Below, piece after piece: positions 1-10,034 of a stretch of 64,000 bases of DNA. Every line of letters starts with the position of its first letter. Position 1 is the stretch's first letter. The translations under genes and the position numbers were made by a program. Under the pieces are notes generated by a model that did no database searches, had not been told where the DNA came from, and was given only the letters and a program-made list of their open reading frames with translations. Source of the DNA: Moesziomyces globuligerus (Eukaryota; Basidiomycota; Ustilaginomycetes; Ustilaginales; Ustilaginaceae); assembly GCA_030849465.1 (NCBI GenBank), contig JARVLF010000010.1, forward strand, positions 186,001 through 250,000. The letters are read 5' to 3'.

Positions 1-3000
1 CCGCAGAGACCCATGATCTCGGGGTCCTCCACCATGCAGGCCACCATGCGCGAGAGCGAGTCGGGGAAGACCTTGGTATCCGCATCGACGCAGAGGACGA
101 TCTCGTAATTGTCCGGCGACACGCCCGTGACGCGCCAGATGCTGTTGAAGAACTCGTACTCGAAGGCGGTCATGCGTTCGTCAAACATGACCTTCTGCAT
201 GAACGCCATGAGCAGCACCTGCGAGTCACGCTTACCACGGTTACCGGGCTTGGCGCTGTCCGCCTCGAGGGGCGTACCGCACTTGGCCACAAGGATCATG
301 GGGACGCGCTGCTGCTTGGACCGCTCGACGGTCTCGTCGTCGTAGTCGTAGAAGCCGGAGTAGATCTTGCACATGTTGTGGCGCTTGTAACCGTCGGCGA
401 TGGCGATGTACGAGTTGCCTTCGACCTCCTCGGCAGGGATGACGAGGTCCTTCATCATCGAGAGACAAATGTCGGGCGTCGAGATGTCGGAGCCGGCACC
501 CTTGACGATACCGTCGGCAATGACGAGGAGCAGCTTGTGGCTGTTGGGGTAGTCGGTGGTGGCAAGACTGTCGAGCGTGGTGCGAAGACCTTCGAACGAC
601 TCCGAGTAGGCGGTCACGAGGCAGATCGAGTGGGCGAGCTGGAAGCCGAAGGGTCGGTAGTCGGGGCCAGGCTGGGCAACGATGTTGTGGAGCGGGAAGG
701 GGCAGATCCCCATGGCGCCCTCGCCAGGGCTGCCGGACAAGGACGAACGGCGCGAGTGATCCTTGGGTGCCAAGGAAGCCGAGCTTCGGCCTCCCGATGG
801 CGAGCCAGGGGGCGAGCCACCGAGGGGCGAAGCGACGCCGAGACGGCCAGCGCGGGTCATGCGCTTCTCGCTGAGGGGCATGGGGGCACGGGAGCCGCTC
901 TTGAGGCTGAGCGGGTCGGCGACCGAGAAACGACTCTGTGTGGGCAGGAAGGACTTGTGCTTGCGCGCGTTGGGGCGGTATCCGGCCGGAGCGGGGCGGT
1001 AGATGTCGTCGGACCACTGCTCGATCTCGGCGGCACGCTTCATGCGCTGCTCGTACGACTCGTTGGCGTAGTTGCCGAGGCGCCACGAGAGGAACCAGCC
1101 GAAGAGGACGGCCATGAAGAACTTGATGGCGACGACGCCAATGATAAAGACGAGCGAGAGGTAGAGCTCGACCTTGGAGGCGACGCAGCCGATGGTCTCC
1201 GAGTCGATGAAGCCGATGCGGGTGATCTGCTCGAGGCAGGCAAACTCGTTGTCGAGGCGCTGGCGCATGACGGCCGAGGTGACATCGCGACCGGCCCACT
1301 CGTCGTTACGGCGCTTGAGCGTGTCGAAGAGCGCAGGGTAGGCGAGGTTGGCGGTGAGGTTGTTGAGACGGTTGAGGTCGAGAACGGCGCCGCGGAAGAC
1401 GGCAAGGTTGCGCGAGGTGTCGGTGATGTTGTTCCAGTTGAGCGAGACCTGACCGCGCTTGCGGAGGGCGCGGTTGGCGGGAATGCCGCCATCGTTGAAT
1501 TGATTGACGATGGCGCCCGTGTGGCACATGGTGTTGTTGGCGTAGCCGCCCCTGCCGTCCTGGCGGACGAGGGTGCAGTCAAAGTAGCGCGGAGGCTGGG
1601 CACCGCCGGCACGTTCGGTGATGAAGGTGGTGCAGGCAGCACCGACCTTCTGGAAGAGCAAGCTGCCATCCTGACCACCCGAAGACCAGGGCTCCGAGTA
1701 GATGGGGTTGGTTCGGTTGTAGATGGTGTCCGGGCCAAAGGGACCGACCTGCGGGTGGACGAAGCCGTCAAAGCTGTAATCGTAACCGTTGAAGGTCATG
1801 GAACCGACGTCGATGGTACCGAGCGTGTAGCGGTCCGGCGCGGTGCCGCAGACGGTCTGGGTAAAGCCGAAGGTGAGGAAACCGACGGCGGCCATGATGA
1901 GCGTGATGATGCCGATGAGGCCCATCTTCTCGCGCCAGGCGCGCTGCTGCTCTGGTGTGCGGATTCCAAAGATGCGGAGGAAGGGACCGGGGCAGCAGAT
2001 GGTGAGGACGTAGCAGTAGATCATCCAAGCGCCGACGGGGCCGGGGGCGATGCGGGAGCTCTTGCCCTCGCCGAGATCGCGGGGCACCTCCTTGGTGACC
2101 CTACCGGATTTGGACTGCTTGCGACGGAGCGAGACGCCGCGCTTGAGCACATTGATGCCGGTCTCGACCTGGTCCTCGTCTCTGCCGAGGATGGACTTGC
2201 CACGACGGAGGGGAGGAGCCCTGCCGAGGCCGCCGGGAGGCACGTTGGAAGGGCCAGTGACGCCGAGGCCGCTGAGACCGCCGCCGGGACCGACGATGCC
2301 AGCCATGCCGGAGCCGTGTGGAGCGGCGCCGTGCTGGGGCATGTGGCCGGTGGTGGAAGGCATGTATCCCAGGCGTCCGCCGGAGCCAGCCATGACGTCC
2401 ATGTGGGCGGCGTGGTTGCGGTAGTACCACTGACGATGGTTTGGGTCCATGCGTTCGCGGTCGGGACGGACGAGCGACTTTTTGCGGCGGAAGTTTGCAT
2501 TCTGAGCCGAGAAGCCAGACTCGGGGTCGAGGGTGTTGAGCTGGTTGAGCGCGGTGCTGCTGCTGTTGGGATCGTTGAGGGCGCGCTTGTCGTCGCCGTA
2601 GGACTTGACGGAGTCGCGCGAGGGGCCGGAGCGCTGAGCGGGAATGCGCTGAGGCTCCTGGAACGAGATGCCGGCGGGGCGGTGCATGGGATGGGGCGGG
2701 CCGTTGGGGTTGAGGTAAGCCTGATGGCTGCCTCCGGGAGGCATGTTGCTGGGTGCCATGGAGACGGCGGCGCCTGCGGGAGGGGAAAAGTAGGGAGGCT
2801 GCTGGGAACGAGGGCCAGGATATTGGTGGTTGGGCGGCAGCTGTTGTGGGCGCGAGTTAGGCTGGTGCGGGAGATAAGCAGGCTGGTGATGTTGATGTTG
2901 TGATGATGGCTGAGAATGGAAGGGCGGAGGTGGGGAGCGGACGCCGCCGGGAATGGTGAGGGGAGGCAGCGGGGGAGGGCCGTCAGCACGACGAGGGCTG

Positions 3001-3038
3001 GGCTGGTGGCCTTCTGAGCCGGACTCGAAGGGGTTCAT
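1..3038 (-). CDS. Chitin synthase, class IV (Chs3 type), 5' part
   Basis: Membrane glycosyltransferase that polymerises UDP-GlcNAc into cell-wall chitin. About 1012 codons from an ATG at 3038 read without interruption off the left edge. The first ~330 residues are Pro/Gly/Ser-rich and look disordered. A first membrane pair follows (GAWMIYCYVLTICC and LIGIITLIMAAVGFLTFGF, from about residue 336). Next come an extracellular segment (CGTAPDRYTLGTIDVGS) resembling the region between the first membrane pair and the catalytic domain in yeast Chs3, and another membrane helix (YLSLVFIIGVVAIKFFMAVLF). The start of the catalytic domain is visible: LLLVIADG, then CVDADTKV just before the edge, which is the UDP-sugar-binding Asp region. 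The QxxRW motif and C-terminal helices lie outside the window. This neck layout is that of class IV. Class V/VII enzymes carry a myosin-like domain, which is absent here. No intron is seen. Confidence 0.93.
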   Translation of the reverse strand, partial: MNPFESGSEGHQPSPRRADGPPPLPPLTIPGGVRSPPPPFHSQPSSQHQHHQPAYLPHQPNSRPQQLPPNHQYPGPRSQQPPYFSPPAGAAVSMAPSNMPPGGSHQAYLNPNGPPHPMHRPAGISFQEPQRIPAQRSGPSRDSVKSYGDDKRALNDPNSSSTALNQLNTLDPESGFSAQNANFRRKKSLVRPDRERMDPNHRQWYYRNHAAHMDVMAGSGGRLGYMPSTTGHMPQHGAAPHGSGMAGIVGPGGGLSGLGVTGPSNVPPGGLGRAPPLRRGKSILGRDEDQVETGINVLKRGVSLRRKQSKSGRVTKEVPRDLGEGKSSRIAPGPVGAWMIYCYVLTICCPGPFLRIFGIRTPEQQRAWREKMGLIGIITLIMAAVGFLTFGFTQTVCGTAPDRYTLGTIDVGSMTFNGYDYSFDGFVHPQVGPFGPDTIYNRTNPIYSEPWSSGGQDGSLLFQKVGAACTTFITERAGGAQPPRYFDCTLVRQDGRGGYANNTMCHTGAIVNQFNDGGIPANRALRKRGQVSLNWNNITDTSRNLAVFRGAVLDLNRLNNLTANLAYPALFDTLKRRNDEWAGRDVTSAVMRQRLDNEFACLEQITRIGFIDSETIGCVASKVELYLSLVFIIGVVAIKFFMAVLFGWFLSWRLGNYANESYEQRMKRAAEIEQWSDDIYRPAPAGYRPNARKHKSFLPTQSRFSVADPLSLKSGSRAPMPLSEKRMTRAGRLGVASPLGGSPPGSPSGGRSSASLAPKDHSRRSSLSGSPGEGAMGICPFPLHNIVAQPGPDYRPFGFQLAHSICLVTAYSESFEGLRTTLDSLATTDYPNSHKLLLVIADGIVKGAGSDISTPDICLSMMKDLVIPAEEVEGNSYIAIADGYKRHNMCKIYSGFYDYDDETVERSKQQRVPMILVAKCGTPLEADSAKPGNRGKRDSQVLLMAFMQKVMFDERMTAFEYEFFNSIWRVTGVSPDNYEIVLCVDADTKVFPDSLSRMVACMVEDPEIMGLC

Positions 3039-3722
3039 GACGGATCAGGGGGATGAGAGCGAGGAGGCTGTCGGGCGGAGGCAGATGCGAGCAGCTCAGA
3101 AGCCTTGACGGGCGAGGTGTGGCTCCGATGATTTGCTCTGCCGACGGAGATGGGTGTAGGGAGACAGGGGCAGTCTAGAGGGCACAGCGAGGCATCAAGT
3201 GCGGACCGAGTGTGCTGGAGGCGAGCAGGTGTGTGTCTGTGTGTGTCTTTGTGTAGGTTGGTCGTCTTTTGTCTATGGCTGCGGATCCCGGGGGAAGCTT
3301 GAGCAAGCGGATGTGGCCAAGAAGGGATGGCTAGCCACGCTTGGTGCGGCGGTTGGTGGTGGTGTACGAGGAGGGGCGAGATGCGACTGTGGCCGAGGAG
3401 TCGGTGCGTGTTGGTGGAAGCAGCGCAGCGAGGCCGTGAGGGAACGGAGGCCACTTTCGGAGCGTGGGAGCCGTTCTAGGTGGTCCCGGAGAAGGATGGA
3501 TGGCCAGGAGGAGGTGGAAGGTATGGCCAAGGAAGGGAGCACGGGAGGCGGCGGCGGGAAGGAAGCAAGGCAGGCGTGAGGTATGGAGGAGTGAGTGGCT
3601 AGTGAGGGCAAGGCAGGGTGGAGCGGGGCGAGCGGCCGGGCTGTTTGGGCCTTGGCTAGGAATTGGTGTTTGCTTGCTTGCTTGCTTGCCTGCTGTGCCG
3701 TTTGCCGTGTGCGGGCTGGGCG

Positions 3723-3740
3723 GTGTGTGTGTGTGTGTGT
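3723..3740. repeat. (GT)9 microsatellite
   Basis: Uninterrupted GT dinucleotide run upstream of the chitin synthase gene. A (TTGC)5-like run lies just before it at about 3670-3689. Confidence 0.9.
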
Positions 3741-4278
3741 GGTTGGCCGGACGTCAATGGGGAGGAGTGGGCGGAAGAAGGGGTCTAGGAGGCAGGGCTT
3801 GCGGGTGGCAGATGAGAGGAGGCGAAGCTGTAAGCCAATGGCGCGAGCAGGAGCAGCAGAAGCCAGGGCGAGGAGGAGGAGGAGCGAGGTTGCGAACAGC
3901 AAGAAGCTCGCGAGCACATGCAAAACAACGCGGCCGCAGTGCATCGAGGAATCAGCAGCGCAGGGCAGCGCAGGCAACGCAGCACAGCACGACAGTGCGC
4001 CGCACTGGACTGCACTGCACTGCATTGCTATGCACTGCCGCCGCTGCTGCTCCGGCCAGCCGATTCAGGGGCCAGTTTCGCTTTTTTTGGCGCTGTCCGC
4101 TGCTGGGTTGCCGCCTCGAACTGCGATTCTTTTTTTGATTTTCGCCGGTCTCAATTTAAAAAAAGGGATTCAGGTCGGAATCGCTCTGGACAGGCGCAAT
4201 CCTGCATGTTTTGGCGTGACAAAAGAGAAAAAGTGACGCGCGCTCGGCGCGAACAGGGGCTTTTGCACCCCTCTCTGA

Positions 4279-4299
4279 CTCTCTCTCTCTCTCTCTCTC
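4279..4299. repeat. (CT)10 microsatellite
   Basis: Perfect CT dinucleotide run of 21 bases. It is read as GA on the strand carrying the chitin synthase gene. Confidence 0.9.
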
Positions 4300-5844
4300 A
4301 AGAAGCACATGGCATCGAGCCCCTTGGTCTGCTTTGTTTGGTCGGTCCTCCCACCGTGCTGCAGTCGAATGCGGCGGCGGGAATGCGTTGTTGTTCGCTA
4401 CACTCCCTGATGGCGCACTGATGGGGTCCTGATAGGGTCCTGATGGCGCCTTGACGGGATCTGCCAAGCTCGGCCTGCAGCAGCTTGGGCTTCTTGGCAC
4501 GGATGAATTTTCGACGAGCGCAAACGCGCATCTCTCGGTGTAAGTTGGTCGGCAGCAGTGAGACGCACTGAGACGCAGTCTGAAGATCGGAAGCGATCAT
4601 CAGCAGCCTCGCCAGGAAAGAGGAAAAGAATCCAATTTCAAAAGCCAACGTTTAGGCCCTCGGCGACGCGGCTGCCTCGATTGAAATGAATGCACGGCGG
4701 ATCGCCCTGGTCTAGCAATTTTGCACGTGTTTTTTTCTCGCGGCCAGCGCTGGCTACACTCCTGTAATACATCTCGAATCGATTCGAACGGCGAAAATTC
4801 GATGCGTTTGGCTGCACGGCTGGGGCGATGCAGCTGCTGCTGCCCTTGCCGATCCGACGACGCGGGCGAGCATCTCGTCTCTCGGTCAGTTTCAAATCGC
4901 TACCACCGCACACCACCGCGATGCTGCCAACTCCGACCGACAGCTCACTTGCCTCGTGCTGCTGCTCCTCGCCTGCCTCGCTGCAGAACGAGGCTCGATC
5001 GCCTCATCCTGGCTGGTACTGTACTGTTTCTTCGACCTTGTCCTCCGGCTCGCCAGCTCCGTGTCCGACATGCTATCTGAAACCAACCGTCTCTCTCTCT
5101 CTTCCGTGCGCCGCTCCTCGCGATCGGAACACTCGCTCACACGATGGGCCTGCATCTGACAATGTACAGCAGCACCAGATGATCGCCGTCGTTAGCTCCG
5201 CCTTGATGTCCGAGGAGCCCCGGCCCAAGCCCCAGCCCCGTTTGACAGTTCTGAAGGCACGTCAAGCAGCTCCGCCCCTTCCCACCTGGCCTCGCACGAC
5301 CTGCCTCGCATGGCTCCCTCCGACTGTAGACTCGCATCGAGCTATGGCGGCCATGCTGCTCCCGAGCGGCCCCGCAGGATTCCGTGCGACCATGCGGACA
5401 TCGGCTTGCGCGCTACACACGATTGTGCCGACCTGCTTCTCTTGTTTTGATTTTTTTGTATTTTTTATTCTCCGCCGACTTCTGACGAGTGATGCAATTT
5501 TTTCCCCCTGGCGAGAATTTCTCAGAGGCGAGAGGTCCAAGTTGCATGGCGAGAACCGAGCCAGCAATCAGCCGAGCCAGCGCCGTGTCGTCAGCGAGCG
5601 TCGCAAGCTCGCCTCTCGCTCTCGCTCGTATCTACGCTCACTGAGCACGACAACGCCCGAACGCCGTCTCTAGGAAAAATCGGCTTCCCATCGACCCGAT
5701 CCGCACACTGCACCGCTCTAACAAATTCGAACCGGATCTTGGCCTCGCCCGGCACCCTCACTGGCAGCCGCCCTCACACGCGGCAGTGACAAGGCAATCG
5801 TGGGTTTCATTTCTTCCAGGTGTGCAGCATGCACGCGCACCCGC

Positions 5845-7569
5845 TCAGCGCGAGAGGTGGTAGTCGTCGATCCTCAGCAGCAGCGCCACGGTCTCGGTGG
5901 CCAGCTCGATCGCGCTCGTGTTGACCAGCAGCGGCTGCAGCACGTTTTCCTCGAGGATGTTGGTGATCTGGCCCTTGCGCACGTTGATGCCCGCCGTGCG
6001 CTCGCCCAGCGCGTGTCGGTTGCGCAGCTCGGTGACAATGCTGATCGGGTTCAGACCCGCGTTCTCCGCCAGCGTCGTCGGGATCACCTCGAGCGCCTCG
6101 GCGTACGCCTGGAAGCAGTACGCCTCCATCCCCTTGAGCGTCTGCGAGTACTGCGCCAACAGACGCGAGACGTGCACCTCGGGCGCTCCGCCGCCCGCGA
6201 TCAGCGCCTTCTTCTTCACCAGGCACCGCACCACGCACAGCGCATCGTGCAGACTGCGCTCGCTCTCCTCGAGCACCAGCGAGTTGGCGCCCGTGCACAG
6301 GATGCTCACCGTGCGTCCCATGTTCTTGATGCCCGTGATCTTGACCACCCGCGCGCCGTTCTGCTGCACCTCGTCGATCAGATCCGCAGACGCCAGCTTG
6401 TCCTCGCTGAACGCCTCGATGTCCGCAATCGGCTTGGCACCCAGCGTCTTGGAGACAAACTCGATCTCGTCGCGCTCCACGTCCTTGACCACGAGGATCT
6501 TGAGCTTGGCCAGGAAGTGCAGCGCCAGCTCGTTGACCGCATCGCGCAGGATCGACTTTTGGATGAGCAGCACGTTGCAGCCCGACTTTTTGATCTTCTT
6601 GCACATGTTGAGCAGGTACTGACGCTCCTCCTTGAGGATCTTGTCCATCTGGCGGTAGTCGTTGACCACGATCTGGTTGTCCATGTCCGGCTTGGGGCTG
6701 CTCAGCTGGAACTGGCACACGGCGATCTTGGCCTTCTCCATGCGCGTGGGGCCGCCGCTGCCGGAGGTCACGTTCTGCGCCAGCACCAGACCCTCGACGA
6801 GCTCCGTGTCGTCGATCGTGCCACCCACCTTCTTGACGATGCGGATGTCGCGCAGGTCGACGTTGTCCTGCGAGTCGGCCGAGCGCGAGGCGCGCGACGC
6901 AGCAGACACGGGAGCGCCTTCGGTCGCAGTGGCGGCGGCAGCCGGCGTCGTGGGCGCCGGAGCGCTGGCCTTGCTGGAGGCGGTAGCGGGCGTGACGAGG
7001 CGCGTGACGGCGTCGACGGCGATGGGAGCGAGGACGGACGAGTACTGCGAGACGATCTTGGAGTTGAGACTGGTGCTAGCGGCGCGCAGGAGCGACTCGC
7101 GGTCGTTGAGCTCGACGGGCGTCGAGATGTCGGTGAGGAACTCGACGGCCTTGGTAGCGGCCTTCTGGAACGACTCGGCGATGATGGTCGGGTGGATGCC
7201 CTTGTTGAGCATCTTTTCCGCCGCACCGAGCAGGCTGCCGGCGACGACGACGACCGAGGTGGTGCCGTCACCGGCCTCGACGTCCTGAGCCTGCGAGAGC
7301 TCGACGAGCATGCGAGCAGCAGGGTGCATGACGGCCATGTGCTTGAGAATGGTGGCGCCGTCGTTGGTGATGACCACTTCGCCGTTGGAGGTCTGGATCA
7401 TCTTGTCCATGCCCTTGGGGCCGAGCGAGGTGCGCACAGCATCGCTCACCGCCTTGGCGGCCGTGAGGTTGGACCTGCGCACCTCGTCGGGCTTGTCTGC
7501 GTTCTTGAAGGCGTTCTGCGAGGGCCCGCCTCGGGCCACAGGCGCAGCGGCGGGTGCTGCTGCGGACAT
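5845..7569 (-). CDS. CCT4: T-complex protein 1 subunit delta (CCT4)
   Basis: Subunit of the cytosolic TRiC/CCT chaperonin that folds actin, tubulin and other clients with ATP. The gene is a single exon of 574 residues. Group II chaperonin motifs are intact: [23 protein letters not shown], the catalytic GDGTTS near residue 100, [21 protein letters not shown] (delta-type), and GGGAPE near the C-terminus. The start chosen is the ATG before SAAAPAAAP. The upstream in-frame extension is not conserved-looking and lies in a leader shared with UFD1. The protein is about 40 residues longer than usual because of an Ala/Ser/Thr/Pro-rich insertion encoded near 6890-7000, just before VDLRDI. CCT4 is divergent from UFD1, with about 950 bp between the starts. 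Confidence 0.96.
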   Translation of the reverse strand: MSAAAPAAAPVARGGPSQNAFKNADKPDEVRRSNLTAAKAVSDAVRTSLGPKGMDKMIQTSNGEVVITNDGATILKHMAVMHPAARMLVELSQAQDVEAGDGTTSVVVVAGSLLGAAEKMLNKGIHPTIIAESFQKAATKAVEFLTDISTPVELNDRESLLRAASTSLNSKIVSQYSSVLAPIAVDAVTRLVTPATASSKASAPAPTTPAAAATATEGAPVSAASRASRSADSQDNVDLRDIRIVKKVGGTIDDTELVEGLVLAQNVTSGSGGPTRMEKAKIAVCQFQLSSPKPDMDNQIVVNDYRQMDKILKEERQYLLNMCKKIKKSGCNVLLIQKSILRDAVNELALHFLAKLKILVVKDVERDEIEFVSKTLGAKPIADIEAFSEDKLASADLIDEVQQNGARVVKITGIKNMGRTVSILCTGANSLVLEESERSLHDALCVVRCLVKKKALIAGGGAPEVHVSRLLAQYSQTLKGMEAYCFQAYAEALEVIPTTLAENAGLNPISIVTELRNRHALGERTAGINVRKGQITNILEENVLQPLLVNTSAIELATETVALLLRIDDYHLSR

Positions 7570-8520
7570 GTTCGGTGTCGGATGTATGGAGAACGACTGA
7601 TCCGGCAAGAGGAGTGGTGTGATCCGCTGACGTCCGGAGTGCCAAGTCGCGATGAGAGCTTGACGTTGTCCAGGGCGAGAAGTGTCGAGTGGTGAAGAGA
7701 CACGATCGATGGCGAAGCAGGTGCACCCGACGACGTGTTGCTGTCGATGCTGCACCGGCAGAGTTCAACACCAGCCTCACACTCACACTCACACTCTCAG
7801 TCGCTGTCCCAAGCGCTGTTCTTTCTCGGACCACCCGCCAAATTGCTGGAGGCGCGCGCGCTCAGTGTGAGTGCACTCCCCCGTCTACAGGGCTCAGGAA
7901 AAAGGCGCAGCAGCAGCGCAAAGCCCTGTGGTTGGGGGCGGCGCGCGGGTGTTGGACCAGGAAGAAGCAAAAAGAAGAAAATCGTCTCGTGCCGCGTCCA
8001 CAGCTGCCTGCGCTCTGTCGTGTACAGCGCGCATGCAATAAGCGTGACAAATCCAGCCAACTTGCGCTGAGGCCGCGTAATTTTTCCCGGCTCACCAGTG
8101 TTACATCCACTCAGACTGGTCGAGGCTTCGCCTCCACTTGAGGGCTGGCTGGTGTTGGGCGGCTGAGCGTCGGCTGGGACAGCGCAAGTGATGCCGCGTG
8201 TGTCCTCACCCTCATCCAACAGCCACCATCATTCCTCGGCACCACCTGCACCCATCCTTTGGCTCCTACTGTCCGACATTCGAGGCTCTACGATAGCTCG
8301 GAAACTGACACACCAATCCTCAGTTCCGCGTACGAGTCAGCTCGCATCGGCAAGGCCTTGCAGCACGAGAACCGTCCCTTGCCTTCCGACAGAAGCCAGC
8401 TTTGTGGGAGCTTGCATTGCCGTGCCGGAACGACTTCGCCCGCCTATAATCTCATTTTGAGACACCTCCTGAGCCCATCGCTCCCATCTTTGGCAGGCTA
8501 CTTCCGTTCAGTGTCTCGAA
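7570..8520. promoter_or_regulatory. Divergent promoter region between CCT4 and UFD1
   Basis: 951 bp separate the two start codons, so both promoters must lie here. I see an ACTCAC/CACACT-rich stretch near 7780-7800 and an AAGAAGCAAAAAGAAG patch near 7960, but no clear TATA box or named element. Confidence 0.5.
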
Positions 8521-9807
8521 ATGTCGATGTTCGGGGGCATCGACGGTGGCTTTGCCGGCCTGAATCGGTTCATGCAGAACGGCATGGATCCACGCTTCCC
8601 AAGGCCTCCACGAGCCTACGACGAGTACTTCAAGGCGTACAGCATGGCCATGCTTCCCGGTAAAGAGCGCCTCAACGTGAGCTACGGAGGCAAGATCATC
8701 ATGCCGCCATCCGCGCTCGCCCATCTCACCAACCTCGAGATCGAGTCGCCGTGGTTCTTTGAGCTCCGCAGCACAGGCGCTTCCGAAGTACGCCGCACCC
8801 ACGCCGGCGTGCTCGAGTTCATCGCAGACGAAGGCAATGTCCACCTCCCCGCTTGGATGATGCGCACGCTCGGCCTCTCGGAAGGCGACCCCATCCGCCT
8901 CACCGGTGCGACGCTGCCCAAGGGCAAGATGGTCAAGATCCAACCTCAGACCGTCGACTTCCTCGAGATCAGCGATCCCAAGGCCGTCCTGGAGCAGGCC
9001 TTCCGCAACTTTTCCGCCCTGACCCCCGGCGACATCGTCGAGATCAGCTACAATTGCCTCACCTTCGAGATCCTCATCATGGAGATCACCCCAAACGCAG
9101 ATGGAATCTCGATCATCGAGACCGATCTCGAGGTCGACTTTGCTCCGCCAAAGGGCTACGTCGAGCCTACTCCTCAGCCACGCCCACCTCCGCCCACCAT
9201 GGCTTCCAAGCTCAACATCGACAGCACGCGCGTCGAATCCATCCCGCCTACGCGCACCTCGACACCGGGCTCGCTCGCAGGCACAAGCGCAGCGGGCGGC
9301 TCCGGCGTGGCCACTCCCGCTGGTCCCTTCCGCGGCGCGGGTAACACTTTGAGCGGAAAGAAGAGCAAGGGCAAGAAGGAGCGTCAGATCGAGCAGCTCG
9401 ATCCTTTCAGCATGGTCAGACGCACCGACATGCCTCGCATCGTCACAAACGACACGCAGCTCACCGAAAAGAAGATCCCCGCCGCTCTAAACCTCCCCTT
9501 CGGCAAGCTCTTCTTCGGCTACGAGGTCATCCCAGTCGGCGGCAAGCCCAAGGAGGGCGCAACCGAGGAGAAGCCGACAGAGACTTTTGCCGGTTCGGGC
9601 ACCACACTCTCCGGACGGGCGCCCCGACCAAAGCCCCAAGAAACGTCGGCCACCAAGCCCAAGTCCGAGCCGGCAGCTTTTACCCTTGGTGGCGGCCGTG
9701 TTCTCGCCGAGAGCTCCCGAAGCAGCCGCTACGGCACTCCCGCGAGCTCCACCGGTCGCAGCGCCAACGAATCTCATCGCGACGTCATCGAGATCGACTC
9801 GGACTGA
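8521..9807 (+). CDS. UFD1: Ubiquitin fusion degradation protein 1 (Ufd1)
   Basis: Ubiquitin-binding cofactor that, with Npl4, recruits polyubiquitinated substrates to the Cdc48/p97 ATPase in ERAD and chromatin extraction. Single exon, 428 residues. The first ~200 residues are the conserved UT3 domain: RFPRPPRAYDEYFKAYSM, GGKIIMPPSALAHLTNLEIESPW, and the double-psi barrel part LPAWMMRTLGLSEGDPIRL, ending near YVEPTP. The C-terminal half is Ser/Thr/Pro-rich and holds Cdc48/Npl4-binding-type segments around KKERQIEQLDPFSMVRR and AALNLPFGKLFFGYEV. The protein ends in DVIEIDSD, a hydrophobic-plus-acidic tail of SUMO-interacting type. It is convergent with the RING gene downstream (227 bp apart). 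Confidence 0.96.
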   Translation: MSMFGGIDGGFAGLNRFMQNGMDPRFPRPPRAYDEYFKAYSMAMLPGKERLNVSYGGKIIMPPSALAHLTNLEIESPWFFELRSTGASEVRRTHAGVLEFIADEGNVHLPAWMMRTLGLSEGDPIRLTGATLPKGKMVKIQPQTVDFLEISDPKAVLEQAFRNFSALTPGDIVEISYNCLTFEILIMEITPNADGISIIETDLEVDFAPPKGYVEPTPQPRPPPPTMASKLNIDSTRVESIPPTRTSTPGSLAGTSAAGGSGVATPAGPFRGAGNTLSGKKSKGKKERQIEQLDPFSMVRRTDMPRIVTNDTQLTEKKIPAALNLPFGKLFFGYEVIPVGGKPKEGATEEKPTETFAGSGTTLSGRAPRPKPQETSATKPKSEPAAFTLGGGRVLAESSRSSRYGTPASSTGRSANESHRDVIEIDSD

Positions 9808-10034
9808 CTTCGTTCGTCGGCCCACCGCGGCTGAGATCGTTTCGAGCCTCCATCACGCATGCAGCTCGATCGAGCGCGAGTGTTGAGCAGTGGCGGCAAG
9901 GCTCGCATTCGCGCTCAATCCTCCGCATCCTTACCATCGCGAGACACTGCCCGCCGACGATCTCCCCTGTACTTGTATCGCATCACCACCGTCGCATCAA
10001 AAACTTTAGCACCTCAGTCGACTGCCCCTCTTTT

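Larger units (their letters stand above)
3039..5844. other. Intergenic region: chitin synthase promoter side and CCT4 3' side
   Basis: About 2.8 kb with no convincing gene. It holds several simple repeats (GT, TTGC and CT runs), a CAGC/GCACTG-rich stretch near 3950-4060, and AT-rich patches near 4080-4160. Open frames here, such as 4828-5673 on +, have low-complexity translations with no recognisable domain or signal peptide, so I do not call them. The region should contain the chitin synthase promoter and 5' leader. Confidence 0.6.

Noticed and set aside
378..2903. 841-codon frame on + across the chitin synthase gene
   Set aside because: Shadow of the minus-strand chitin synthase frame, which carries recognisable catalytic and membrane motifs.
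4828..5673. 281-codon frame on + between the chitin synthase and CCT4
   Set aside because: Low-complexity Ser/Pro/Arg translation, no domain, and no sign of splicing partners.
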